From contig NZ_KK211383.1 of assembly GCF_000622005.1 (NCBI RefSeq), positions 218,302 to 282,301 on the forward strand: a stretch of 64,000 bases of DNA, written 5' to 3'. Made by a program: the position numbers and the translations under genes. This document shows, piece after piece, positions 25,530 through 34,467 of this stretch. The stretch comes from Anaerovibrio sp. RM50. Lineage in GTDB: Bacteria; Bacillota; Negativicutes; Selenomonadales; Selenomonadaceae. Positions within the stretch are counted from its first letter, which is position 1, and each line of letters opens with the position of its first letter. A model generated the notes under the pieces. It worked only from the letters and a program-made list of their open reading frames with translations. It was not told where the DNA came from and did not search any database.

Positions 25530-27212
25530 CTAAGCTCTTAGCCGCTTTAATAACTCATCAGCCATATATTTCATTGCTTCATCATTTGGGTGCAGAGCCA
25601 CACCGGCATGATTAACAATATATGGTTTACCGTCATCCCCATAGACAGTTGCCCCCATCCCCACACGATACTCGTTTCCTTGTATGGACTTAAGGGAAAT
25701 ATATTCAGCGGATACTAATGGGCATATTTTTTCCTTTATTTCGTCCAACAAATCATTTTTCCAAATATTTCCATAAACAAAAATACGTTTATCAGGGGAG
25801 GAGTTTTCACGGATGTAGCTCATCAATTCATAGAAATCATCGACCATCGCCTTCATATCCGTCAGTTCATTTGTATTTTCCCCCAGCTGGACAATTATAA
25901 ATTCATACTTGCTAAAATCATATTTATCCAATAATTGCAAAGTTTCCTGACGGTCGTAGGATTGAATTTCCCAGATGGAAAACTGTGCTATTTCTGGCTC
26001 TATAGGAGTATCACCTCTAAAACCTTTTGCTATAAGATGCGCATAATCATTCTCTTTTCTTGAAGCGCCCATCCCCCATTCGCCATGCCAATAACTGCAT
26101 TTTCCATGATAAGCTATTGAATTGCCAATAACCAAAAATTTTCTTGCTGCTTTTCCCGAAGTCAGCCCCCAAAAGTCGTTTATTTGCTGCTCCATCAGAA
26201 GATTAATATCATTCTTTTGCTGCCAGCATTTTGCCCATTCCACAGTCTTGGCGATAGCCTCGTCAATGTGCCACTTTGGCTGCCAATTTAATGCTGTCTT
26301 AAACTTCGAACAGTCCAGCTTCAGGAAATTCGCCTCATGGGGCCCTTCCACATGCACATCCTCCCAGGATGCTCCCTTGCCCCATTTTCTGCAAAACAGC
26401 GAAACAAGTGCGCCTGTGTTAACACAGTCACACTCATCAGGTCCCACATTATATGAATCCGCCAACTCCATGTTATCATATTGCATTTTAGCCAGAAGCA
26501 GGTATGCATATAAAGGCTCCAGCACATGCTGGTACGGTCTGGTGGAAAAAGAATTTCTCACCGAGATAGTTTCATCATTGTACATAGCCCGTACACAATC
26601 AGGAATAATGCGGTTTATCGAAAAATCACCGCCTCCAATAACATTGCCTGCCCGGGCAGTGGATATGGCTATTGCACGATTAGCAAAGAAGCTCTTTTTG
26701 TAGCTGGAGGTTACCAATTCAGAGCAGCTCTTGCTGTTGGAATAGGGGTCAAATCCGTTAAGGGGCTCATCCTCGCGATAGCCCCATGCCCATTCTTTAT
26801 TCTCATAAACCTTGTCCGTGGTAATATTAACCACAGAACGCACACTTTCTGTCTGGCGAATACATTCCATCAGATTAACAGTGCCCATAACATTGGTGCT
26901 GTAGGTACCCACCGGGTCCTTATAGCTTAGAGTTACAATAGGCTGAGCCGCCAAATGAAATACAATCTCTGGCTGAAAATCCTGAAAGACCTTATGCAAG
27001 GTTTCCAAATCCCGCACATCGCCAACAACTGTCTTCACACGACCGCCAAAGTCCAGACTATCAAATACTCTTTTGCCTTCTTCTGTGGGAAAATCAATAG
27101 AATACCCCAGCACATCAGCCTCCAGCATTGAAAGAATTTTGCAGAGCCACATTCCCTTAAAACCAGTATGACCAGTTATTAATACCTTTTTATTTTTATA
27201 GAAATTATCCAC
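25530..27212 (-). CDS. rfbG: CDP-glucose 4,6-dehydratase fused to an SGNH hydrolase
   Basis: Residues 1-345 are an RfbG-type short-chain dehydratase: VLITGHTGFKGMWL, NITTDKVYENKEW, DPYSNSKSCSE (YxxxK) and ISTARAGNVIGGGD. It converts CDP-glucose to CDP-4-keto-6-deoxyglucose. Residues about 354-560 are an SGNH/GDSL esterase: FLVIGNSIAYHG holds the nucleophile serine, IVQLGENTNE the oxyanion block, and GVALHPND the catalytic histidine. The esterase may add or remove an acyl group. I start at GTG 27212 with GGAGG ten bases upstream; this gives the usual short N-terminus of the family. RfbF and RfbH of the same pathway lie at 41.9 and 40.6 kb. Confidence 0.88.
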   Translation of the reverse strand: MDNFYKNKKVLITGHTGFKGMWLCKILSMLEADVLGYSIDFPTEEGKRVFDSLDFGGRVKTVVGDVRDLETLHKVFQDFQPEIVFHLAAQPIVTLSYKDPVGTYSTNVMGTVNLMECIRQTESVRSVVNITTDKVYENKEWAWGYREDEPLNGFDPYSNSKSCSELVTSSYKKSFFANRAIAISTARAGNVIGGGDFSINRIIPDCVRAMYNDETISVRNSFSTRPYQHVLEPLYAYLLLAKMQYDNMELADSYNVGPDECDCVNTGALVSLFCRKWGKGASWEDVHVEGPHEANFLKLDCSKFKTALNWQPKWHIDEAIAKTVEWAKCWQQKNDINLLMEQQINDFWGLTSGKAARKFLVIGNSIAYHGKCSYWHGEWGMGASRKENDYAHLIAKGFRGDTPIEPEIAQFSIWEIQSYDRQETLQLLDKYDFSKYEFIIVQLGENTNELTDMKAMVDDFYELMSYIRENSSPDKRIFVYGNIWKNDLLDEIKEKICPLVSAEYISLKSIQGNEYRVGMGATVYGDDGKPYIVNHAGVALHPNDEAMKYMADELLKRLRA

Positions 27213-27295
27213 TACGACACGACCTCCCATGAAAGATCCTAAAGCTCCAAGGATTCCACACAAACATAAAAGGATAAACTATCGATACCAGCTTC

Positions 27296-28438
27296 CTAAA
27301 GGAGTTCCGTAGGAAATACCAGAAATAAATTTTGCGGTAAAATTAATTTTAAAATTTCTTTTTCTTTCCATTCATAATTTTCAATCATTTCCGACAGGTG
27401 TAAATCTTGCGGTACACTTCGAAGCAACATTCCAGAAACACCTCCTGTCAAATTATACGGAGTATCCTTTATTGCATTCCAAATATCAATTCCAGAACGT
27501 GCCGAAAAAGAATCCGCCACAACATCCACCCCAGGGTAGTCACTGCTATTAGAATAAGTTAAGTTAATATTGAACTCCTTGTGAATACATAAAGCAGCAG
27601 CTTCTCTCTCCAAGCAATCCGGGATGAATTTTCTTCCAGGACTCACCAGCTTTACAAAGCCTTTAGGCGTTACATCATCATTTAACCCCACAATTGAAAT
27701 TCTGCTGTCAAATGTTAAAAGAGCTTTCTTTACTTCTTCATCTATATCATCAGCAGCAATTATAACAAGCTCCCACTTCTGCAGGGTTTGATTTAGCAGA
27801 CTGCCTACAGTATCCACAGCAGCATCAACATCCAGACTCAACGGCATAATAAAAGCCTTCTTCCATCCTCCTGCGGATATAGTTGTTGCAGAATATTTCA
27901 TTACATTAGTCAACCAACCCACAGCATTTTTAGACATATACTGCCCCTGACTTCTATATGGAAAATGAGCTAATATGAAATCAAAAGATCTCGGGGAGGG
28001 CACTATGTGTTCCGCTCCATTATCTGCTTTTACTATTAATCCGTGCTGTCCCTGAATCAATCGTACATCTTGATTTCTGACAAAGCTCCCCCTAACCATA
28101 ATCTTGGTCATAGCATTTTCGGTTTTTGATCGATTGCACAATCTATTTAGTAAAAATACATCTCTATCATGCTCTGTATCGACCAATTCATGCTCCATCC
28201 AATTTAAAGATATGACATCCTCTGTAATCTCTCCGATAATAGAACGGCAATCAGCACCATCCCTTGGAATTAAAAATTCATCTATATCAAAAGGCAAAAT
28301 CCAATCAGCATCCAATTCATTGGCAGCTACTTTAACAAGATTAGTCATTACCTCAGCTTGAATATACTCAATTGAAGAAAATTGGTCAACAATTAATGAT
28401 GGATATTCTGATTGTAATTCACCAAGTATTTTACCTGT
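27296..28438 (-). pseudogene. 5'-truncated glycosyltransferase (GT2_4-like)
   Basis: The open frame shows ANELDADWILPFDIDEFL near its start, the acceptor-site region of Glyco_tranf_2_4 proteins. In-frame codons continue 30 residues upstream of the first ATG (28348) to a stop at 28439-28441, and these (TGKILGELQSEYPSLI) resemble the helix after the STDGT motif. The N-terminal strand and nucleotide-binding motif that should precede them are missing. The end of the gene is a degenerate GT-like tail. It is most simply a gene that lost its 5' end to a deletion or insertion; translation from 28348 would give an inactive 350-residue protein. Confidence 0.65.
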
Positions 28439-28441
28439 TCA

Positions 28442-28607
28442 GATACAGCCTAAAAAAAAGAAGCAAAGGATTGATCCCCTAAACCATAAAATCAATAAAA
28501 AAGCACGTATCCAAAGGATACCTTACGCAAAGTTGATTTTCCGCCACTTCCTTAAACTGGTTGCGCATATCCAATGTGGCATTTGACCACTACAGATCTC
28601 AGTTCAT
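28442..28607. other. Unexplained intergenic segment upstream of the truncated glycosyltransferase
   Basis: These 166 bases carry no recognisable gene, ribosome site or terminator. One minus-strand frame reads coding-like (ATLDMRNQFKEVAENQL) and ends at a stop, which could be the decayed remnant of an unrelated gene. It sits where the missing N-terminus of the glycosyltransferase should be. I could not identify it. Confidence 0.4.
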
Positions 28608-29636
28608 TCATTTCGTTATAACCAAAGTACCATTTACATCCAACAAAGGAACCTTTGGTAATATGCATTTCATAGCTTTCTCATACTTATCAACAGCAAC
28701 CTCTACACCCAAACATCTGCTGGTGTAATCATGTACAAAAATATACCCACCATGGACAAGACGTGGATAAAAGTATTTTAATCCTTCAAAAATAGAATCC
28801 TCTAAATCAACATCAAGTGACACAAAAACGAATTCATCTTCCAAGCCCTCCAGCGATTGAGGAAATACTCCTTTTTTAATAACAATGTTGTCTGGTTTAA
28901 CCATCTTTTTTAAGACATTATCGACAGAAGTATCTTGGAATAAAGTATACAAATCATCATTTATATTTCCAACGGCCATTTCTCTTTTTGCTTCATCTAC
29001 ATCAAAACCTTGAAACGTGTCAAATAAATAGCACTTTCTGTCAGAAAATGCGTAATGTATATATTGAGCAAATTCACCGCGAAAAACGCCTAATTCCGCA
29101 ACTGAACCGCTTAAATTCCGTTTTTTTATTTCTTTTACTACTAGTTCAAGAGATTTTAATCTTACGAAGTCATATTCTGAAATAGTGCTAAACAATTTTT
29201 TCTGTACATTTGAAAATGCATCAACGCAGTCATCTTGATCATCCGCACTCCACGATGTAGGTGGTGGAGGGGTAATCAGTTTACATTGTGATTGCAAACG
29301 TTGTGCTGCTTTATGCCCAATGATTTTCTCAACAAACGTATAATCCTTGTTTTTATCCTTCAGTAAAAAATTATGATGTAGGTATATGAGCTTGCTTATA
29401 TCTATTCCTTCTCTTATGCATTCCTTTTCTATTTCTTCTGTTTCACATGGCGTAACCAAAATAGCATCATAATCCTTTTCTTTCATCTCGTGAGGACGAT
29501 ATACTTTTTTGTCCCTATATGTTCCTTTATTTGAATAGGTATCTATGTACCCTGCAACATGTGCTTCATCGATAAAATCATCAATATATGTAGCTGTAAA
29601 TCTTCCTATCCCCCAAACATATACTTTACATAACAT
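28608..29636 (-). CDS. TylF/MycF family methyltransferase with N-terminal Rossmann-like domain
   Basis: The C-terminal 200 residues match the TylF (macrocin O-methyltransferase) family: SVAELGVFRGEFAQYI, LFDTFQGFD, FVSLDVDLEDSI and GGYIFVHDYTSR, the last two holding metal-binding acids. Residues 1-90 are the Rossmann-like module (VYVWGIGRFTATYI, GYIDTYSNKG). TylF enzymes methylate sugar hydroxyls, so it probably O-methylates a glycan residue. AAGGAG lies 12 bases before the ATG. It follows an FkbM gene on the same strand. Confidence 0.82.
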   Translation of the reverse strand: MLCKVYVWGIGRFTATYIDDFIDEAHVAGYIDTYSNKGTYRDKKVYRPHEMKEKDYDAILVTPCETEEIEKECIREGIDISKLIYLHHNFLLKDKNKDYTFVEKIIGHKAAQRLQSQCKLITPPPPTSWSADDQDDCVDAFSNVQKKLFSTISEYDFVRLKSLELVVKEIKKRNLSGSVAELGVFRGEFAQYIHYAFSDRKCYLFDTFQGFDVDEAKREMAVGNINDDLYTLFQDTSVDNVLKKMVKPDNIVIKKGVFPQSLEGLEDEFVFVSLDVDLEDSIFEGLKYFYPRLVHGGYIFVHDYTSRCLGVEVAVDKYEKAMKCILPKVPLLDVNGTLVITK

Positions 29637-29688
29637 ATTAAACCCAGTCTCCTTTAATGTTCCTTATAAAAATTTACATTATTATGTA

Positions 29689-30633
29689 CTAAAAAATAAA
29701 AAAGAAATTCGTTTCCACAGTATCCTCTGTCATTTCCGCAAACGGAATTAATTCCCCATCATGTAATGTATAACAGGAATATCCCAATGATTTCATGTAC
29801 TCAATTATCTCATTAGGATGATAAGCAAACCTTGCCGCATGTTTACGCAACATTTCACAATAAACGACAGGGTGGTATTTTTTAAGCACATCTGCCCCCC
29901 CCGATAGGACATTCTTTTCATTACCCTCCACATCTATTTTGATGAAGTTTACTCTGCCAATATTGTTTTCTTCTACATACTCATCCAAGGTTGTGACCTT
30001 ACATTCAACCTTATCCATTTTCTTAACCCCGGTGTAATGACCGTCCACGCTTTCCTGCATATAGAAATCATCCATATTAGGCTGCATGGAAGCAGCCTCA
30101 TTCTCTCCTGGTAAGAAAAAATCAAATGTTCCAACCTTATCTGACATCCCTAAATTCACAGGACATATTTTCTCTGGCAGTCCGTTTAATTCGAGATTAT
30201 GCTTCATTTTGGCAAAGGTGTCCGGCAATGGTTCGAAGGCGTATATTTTACCTACTTCTGGCTGAGCCTTCAGTAAGGAAATACTAACCAAACCAACGTT
30301 AGCCCCAATATCCAACACCACATCACCAGGCTTGATTAATGAACTTATATAGTCAAAATCCTCCTGCTCAGGGTTTCCACCAAGGGCTAAAATCCCCTCT
30401 GCACGGCAAAAAGTTTGGGAAAAATCAAAAGCAAGCTTTATCCCGTCCCTGGTAAGTATAATATCATTTCTGTTAATTTCTACAGAACAATCATCACCGG
30501 AATCTTTTATGCTCTTTTGTAACTCTATAAGTGGCAAGAAATGCTCCCTTAGCATGCGCCAATATAGCTTCTTTTCAATTTTGCCTTCTTTATAGGCCTT
30601 GCGTAATTCAATAATAGTCATACTTTCACTCAT
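29689..30633 (-). CDS. FkbM family methyltransferase
   Basis: The 314-residue protein has the FkbM core: VVLDIGANVGLVSIS (motif I), YAFEPLPDTF, and FIKIDVEGNEKNVLSGG. The N-terminal 60 residues are helical, without the Rossmann-like module of the other FkbM proteins here. It likely O-methylates a sugar. AAGGAAAGAA precedes the ATG, and the start overlaps the epimerase gene by eight bases. A run of eight G in the coding strand (29895-29902, in SGGAD) is a possible slippage site. Confidence 0.85.
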   Translation of the reverse strand: MSESMTIIELRKAYKEGKIEKKLYWRMLREHFLPLIELQKSIKDSGDDCSVEINRNDIILTRDGIKLAFDFSQTFCRAEGILALGGNPEQEDFDYISSLIKPGDVVLDIGANVGLVSISLLKAQPEVGKIYAFEPLPDTFAKMKHNLELNGLPEKICPVNLGMSDKVGTFDFFLPGENEAASMQPNMDDFYMQESVDGHYTGVKKMDKVECKVTTLDEYVEENNIGRVNFIKIDVEGNEKNVLSGGADVLKKYHPVVYCEMLRKHAARFAYHPNEIIEYMKSLGYSCYTLHDGELIPFAEMTEDTVETNFFFIF

Positions 30634-31717
30634 TTCTTTCCTTCAGAAAGCTATATACCTTGCTAAATCCCTCTTTAACATCAAAATGGCATTTCCATCC
30701 CAGCTTCTTGAGTTTGGCTGAGCTAGGGCAATTTTCAATGTTATCCTTGTTTTCCACGTATTTACTGTCTGACCTCACGCCTTCATGTACTACCCGCAGA
30801 TTAACATCCTGCCGAAGGTTTACCATTACCTCTGCCAGTTCATTCATGCTAATAAATTGGTCCGTATTGCACACATTGTAGGCATTTCCTGGTTCTCCCC
30901 GCAATAGTATCAGCAAATACGCTGCCACCCCATCGGCGATATAACAAAATGGCCGTTTTGCAGTGCCATCACTCCGCAGTACAATATCCTTTCCTTCACA
31001 AACATTTTTCATAAACGAAGAAAAAACTCTAGGATCATTTGATATATCCATCGTTGGCCCGTAAGTGTGCCCTATTCTGGCTATTGTCGTTGGAACACGA
31101 TATTGCCTGAAATATGACGCACAAAGAGTTTCCCCCATGCGTTTACTTTCGCTATAACAGCTATGTGGCTCCAAAGGGTCAGTTGTTCCCATTTCCTGCT
31201 CAGAAAATTCACCTATTCCCTCCGGCATCCTACCATAAACATCACCAGAACTAAAATACAGAAATCTTTTCACCTTTTTGAGACGAGCCAATTCCAATAA
31301 ATTATATGTACCAATAACATTTGGTGCCGCCACGTCCACAGGGTTGGTTCCATAATATTGGGGACTGGCAAGGCTGGCGGCATGGATAATATAATCTATA
31401 TCCACATCTATACTAAGTGGCTCCAAAATATTATCCATACGTAGCTTAAAATAATCCCGCTCCAAATATTTCCCGAATCGTTCCTGACATTTATGCTGCT
31501 TGCGAGCCAATGCAATAATGTTAATATTGGCATCTTGAACTTCATTTAGCCAAATTAGGAAATAAACAACATAAGATGCCAACATACCAGTCGCACCTGA
31601 TATTAATATGGTCTTTCCATACAATTCACGTAACGGAATATCACGCTGAAAAATGTCTTCCATATCAGTGGTGATATTTTTATCAGCCAAAACATCCTTA
31701 ATCTCAATGTTTCCCAT
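30626..31717 (-). CDS. NAD-dependent sugar-nucleotide epimerase/dehydratase
   Basis: This extended short-chain dehydrogenase has the dinucleotide-binding ISGATGMLAS near residue 42, YFSSGDVYG, the catalytic CYSESK (YxxxK) and ARIGHTYGP. It resembles UDP-glucuronate decarboxylases and dTDP/GDP-sugar epimerases; the substrate cannot be told apart by eye. I start at ATG 31717, with AGGGGG seven bases upstream; the longer frame to 31738 overlaps the radical SAM gene without a ribosome site. It may finish a nucleotide sugar made by the cassette upstream. Confidence 0.82.
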   Translation of the reverse strand: MGNIEIKDVLADKNITTDMEDIFQRDIPLRELYGKTILISGATGMLASYVVYFLIWLNEVQDANINIIALARKQHKCQERFGKYLERDYFKLRMDNILEPLSIDVDIDYIIHAASLASPQYYGTNPVDVAAPNVIGTYNLLELARLKKVKRFLYFSSGDVYGRMPEGIGEFSEQEMGTTDPLEPHSCYSESKRMGETLCASYFRQYRVPTTIARIGHTYGPTMDISNDPRVFSSFMKNVCEGKDIVLRSDGTAKRPFCYIADGVAAYLLILLRGEPGNAYNVCNTDQFISMNELAEVMVNLRQDVNLRVVHEGVRSDSKYVENKDNIENCPSSAKLKKLGWKCHFDVKEGFSKVYSFLKERNE

Positions 31718-31734
31718 TTTGAAGCCCCCTAACA

Positions 31735-32814
31735 TCATTCCTTAAATGAAAGCTTCTCAACCGGAAAACCATATAGTTCATCTTCTGGCTTATTCTGCAA
31801 TGGCAAAGCACAATCATCACAAAGGGGATGGCCGGATCCACAAGTTTTTAGCTGCATAACACGAAAATCATATAATTTTTTCCCATGCCAAATATCATAA
31901 AGAGATTCCTCCATAATGTGACCAATATTTGTCATTCCGGGCCAATCCATGCAGCAAATAACCACTTTACCGTCTGCTTCAACTATGCAGTGTGTAAAAG
32001 GATAGCGACACACATTATTTCTTTTGCTTTTATTTTGTGTGTCTTCATACTTCTTTCTGGCTTTTTCTCCTTCATCCGTTCCACCATAAAGTTTATCAAG
32101 GGCTTTTTCCTCTGTTCCTGCCAAATCCCATGGAACATCCACAAGGGTCTCATCAGCTATATTTTCATACATTTTCTTGAATATATTATTTTCATCACCA
32201 TGGGAATCCATTATTTTTGCACATATAAATGGCTTTTTAGCACCCTTTTCATCACGATATTTCCGTAAATACTCAATATTGTTTTTTACTGTTTCCGGGG
32301 TAACCGAAGTTTGTGTTATCCGTTTTTGATTTTCAGGTATTACAGAATAAATGGATGCCCTAAAATAATCTAATCCATATTCCACAAAGGTACGGGCTAA
32401 ATCCGGCGTCAGCAATGAAGCATTTGTCGTAACTTCTGTGCATTCAGCGATATCCGCTTCTTGTGCAATTTTCAGCATATTGCCAATTTCAGAATGCAAC
32501 AATGGCTCTCCACGAAAATAAAACTTTAATAACTTCAGTCGTTTCCCGGTTTTAGACTTCATTTCCTTTAAATCAGCAATAGTTTTTTCAAATACTTCCA
32601 TGCTCATATTCATAAACGGTGTTGCACATTTTTTAAATTCTTCCGTACTCTGCCAACACATTAAACATTTGAAGTTACAAATATTGCTGGGTTCAATAGA
32701 GACACATAGTGGCATTTCAAGGGGAACTTTATCAAAGAGCTTTACCCTATTATTTATATATGCCTCAGAAAATGGTACTTCACCAACCACTTTTTTCTCG
32801 TTCTCGGTCACCAT
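31735..32814 (-). CDS. Radical SAM/SPASM protein
   Basis: Cysteines 46, 50 and 53 (CNFKCLMC) form the radical-SAM cluster site; FYFRGEPLL matches the SAM-binding GGE region. A SPASM domain closes the protein: CRYPFTHCIVEADGKVVICC, IYDIWHG-like ESLYDIWHG, and CGSGHPLCDDC. Twitch/SPASM enzymes mature peptides or modify small molecules; in polysaccharide clusters they may dehydrogenate or epimerise sugars. GGAGG lies shortly before the ATG. It is placed between the aldolase fusion and the sugar epimerase, so a sugar substrate is plausible but unproved. Confidence 0.82.
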   Translation of the reverse strand: MVTENEKKVVGEVPFSEAYINNRVKLFDKVPLEMPLCVSIEPSNICNFKCLMCWQSTEEFKKCATPFMNMSMEVFEKTIADLKEMKSKTGKRLKLLKFYFRGEPLLHSEIGNMLKIAQEADIAECTEVTTNASLLTPDLARTFVEYGLDYFRASIYSVIPENQKRITQTSVTPETVKNNIEYLRKYRDEKGAKKPFICAKIMDSHGDENNIFKKMYENIADETLVDVPWDLAGTEEKALDKLYGGTDEGEKARKKYEDTQNKSKRNNVCRYPFTHCIVEADGKVVICCMDWPGMTNIGHIMEESLYDIWHGKKLYDFRVMQLKTCGSGHPLCDDCALPLQNKPEDELYGFPVEKLSFKE

Positions 32815-32835
32815 AAAGCCTCCACCTAATACCTG

Positions 32836-34449
32836 CTACACATCGAAAATACTTTCCGTTACGAATTCAATTTGCATTTTACTGCCCACTGAAAGTTTTA
32901 CGTCCCTGAACATATCCTTAATTTCCTCATTTAGTTCATCCCATTTGTTATCCGGGTTAAGGGTTGGTAATGATGGATCTGCATAGCTTTCGTTGTACAT
33001 GGTCTTAAATCCGTCAAAACCAGCCAATGCCACATCATTTACACCTAAACGTCCCAAAAATCTCAAAGCGCAAATTACTGCATTATCAAAATGCACCCAA
33101 CCACGCTTTATAGCATGATTAAAGTTGACAATAAACTCTTTTTCCTTGGCCTTGGTATGTATATTGGAAAGAACAATCTTCTTTACCTGAGCAAAAGTCT
33201 CTGCATAGGCTTCTCTTGCATAGTCATACCTAATATGATTTACAAATAATACATAGTCATAATTGTACTTGGTATTAATTGCATTAACACCTATAACCAC
33301 AGGCTGTTCCCTTGTAATGAAGTCTTTCACCTTATCTTCACAGTCATTTATGGATTTACCAGGTGCCAACAGCAGGATCTTTCTGCCCTTGAATTCTTTT
33401 TTAAGACCACTCATTACTGCTTCATCATCAATCTGGCGGTTTTGATTTTCCATATACCGCTGTTCCAGCAAATCATAGTCATAGTGACGACGTTCCTCAA
33501 CACTAAGGGAAGAAATAACATTTCTCATATCACGGGCATTAGTGCGATGGTTTTTCCGCAAATAAGCGATATTATTTACATGGCACTGATACATACCAGC
33601 AATAAAATAAGGTGTAGAATATCCCCAGCTATATTGCTCCCTGATTCCATCAATATACATATCTATGGCATCAAGAATAGCGTTCATATCATAATTACCA
33701 TGCTGCTTTTCGTTTAAATAATTAGCCACAAGCTCAGTAGTGGCGTTACCGGCACCACGGCCCATACCGGACAGGCTGGCATCAACCACCACACCACGAC
33801 CGCTATTTTCCAAAAGCTCCACAAAGCGCATGGTTAAGGCGAAGGATAATTGCTTGTTGTTATGGGAATGGAATCCGAGCTGAATAGATTTGTCCAGCCG
33901 CTCATCCAGGAATTTTACAATATGCTCCAAATCAGTAAAATACATGGCACCAAAGGTATCCACTACTGATAAAGCAACAGGTTTAAAATTATTTGCACAC
34001 TCAGCAAGTTCTTCCAATTCTTCATCAGAATAGCCAAGGGTGTTGGCAGCCTGCAAATACACCTGATAGCCCTTATCACGAATCTTTTGGCCCACTTCCA
34101 TTCCTTCCTTGGCTTTACCACGGGGAAACACTACACGTACAGCATTAATAGACTTATGATCACATTCCGGCAGAGCAGTGGTATCATAACGATCCCAGTC
34201 AATCATGGCAACATACGTATAACGGTCGCTGTGGTCCAAAAGATACTGCTCCATATCACTTGGTACATGATAATAGGAACTGCCTTCCTCATGGGGAGCA
34301 TCTTTAAGCCAACCACACTCGATTATGTCCACGTCAGCATCCTGCATTTTTTTGATGATACCTTTTAATGCTGGCACACCAAACTTTGAGCTATTAATAT
34401 AAGCCCCATCCCGCAATGTACAATCCAATAACTTAATTTTTTTTGCCAT
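32836..34449 (-). CDS. DRE-TIM aldolase fused to a DUF115-like domain
   Basis: Residues 1-300 belong to the HMGL-like (DRE-TIM) aldolases: LLDCTLRDGAYIN carries the TLRDG metal and substrate site, QLGFHSHNN the HxH metal ligands, and GMGRGAGNATTE the substrate loop. Relatives such as 4-hydroxy-2-oxovalerate aldolase join or split pyruvate and an aldehyde. Residues about 350-537 (GRKILLLAPGKSI, VIGVNAINTKYNYDYVLF) resemble the DUF115/MptE-like Rossmann domain seen in polysaccharide proteins. The gene lies in a tight run with kinase, cyclase and TPP enzyme. It may make a 2-oxo-3-deoxy acid for the cyclase; that is inference. Confidence 0.78.
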   Translation of the reverse strand: MAKKIKLLDCTLRDGAYINSSKFGVPALKGIIKKMQDADVDIIECGWLKDAPHEEGSSYYHVPSDMEQYLLDHSDRYTYVAMIDWDRYDTTALPECDHKSINAVRVVFPRGKAKEGMEVGQKIRDKGYQVYLQAANTLGYSDEELEELAECANNFKPVALSVVDTFGAMYFTDLEHIVKFLDERLDKSIQLGFHSHNNKQLSFALTMRFVELLENSGRGVVVDASLSGMGRGAGNATTELVANYLNEKQHGNYDMNAILDAIDMYIDGIREQYSWGYSTPYFIAGMYQCHVNNIAYLRKNHRTNARDMRNVISSLSVEERRHYDYDLLEQRYMENQNRQIDDEAVMSGLKKEFKGRKILLLAPGKSINDCEDKVKDFITREQPVVIGVNAINTKYNYDYVLFVNHIRYDYAREAYAETFAQVKKIVLSNIHTKAKEKEFIVNFNHAIKRGWVHFDNAVICALRFLGRLGVNDVALAGFDGFKTMYNESYADPSLPTLNPDNKWDELNEEIKDMFRDVKLSVGSKMQIEFVTESIFDV

Positions 34450-34467
34450 GGTTATTCGCCCTCCCTG

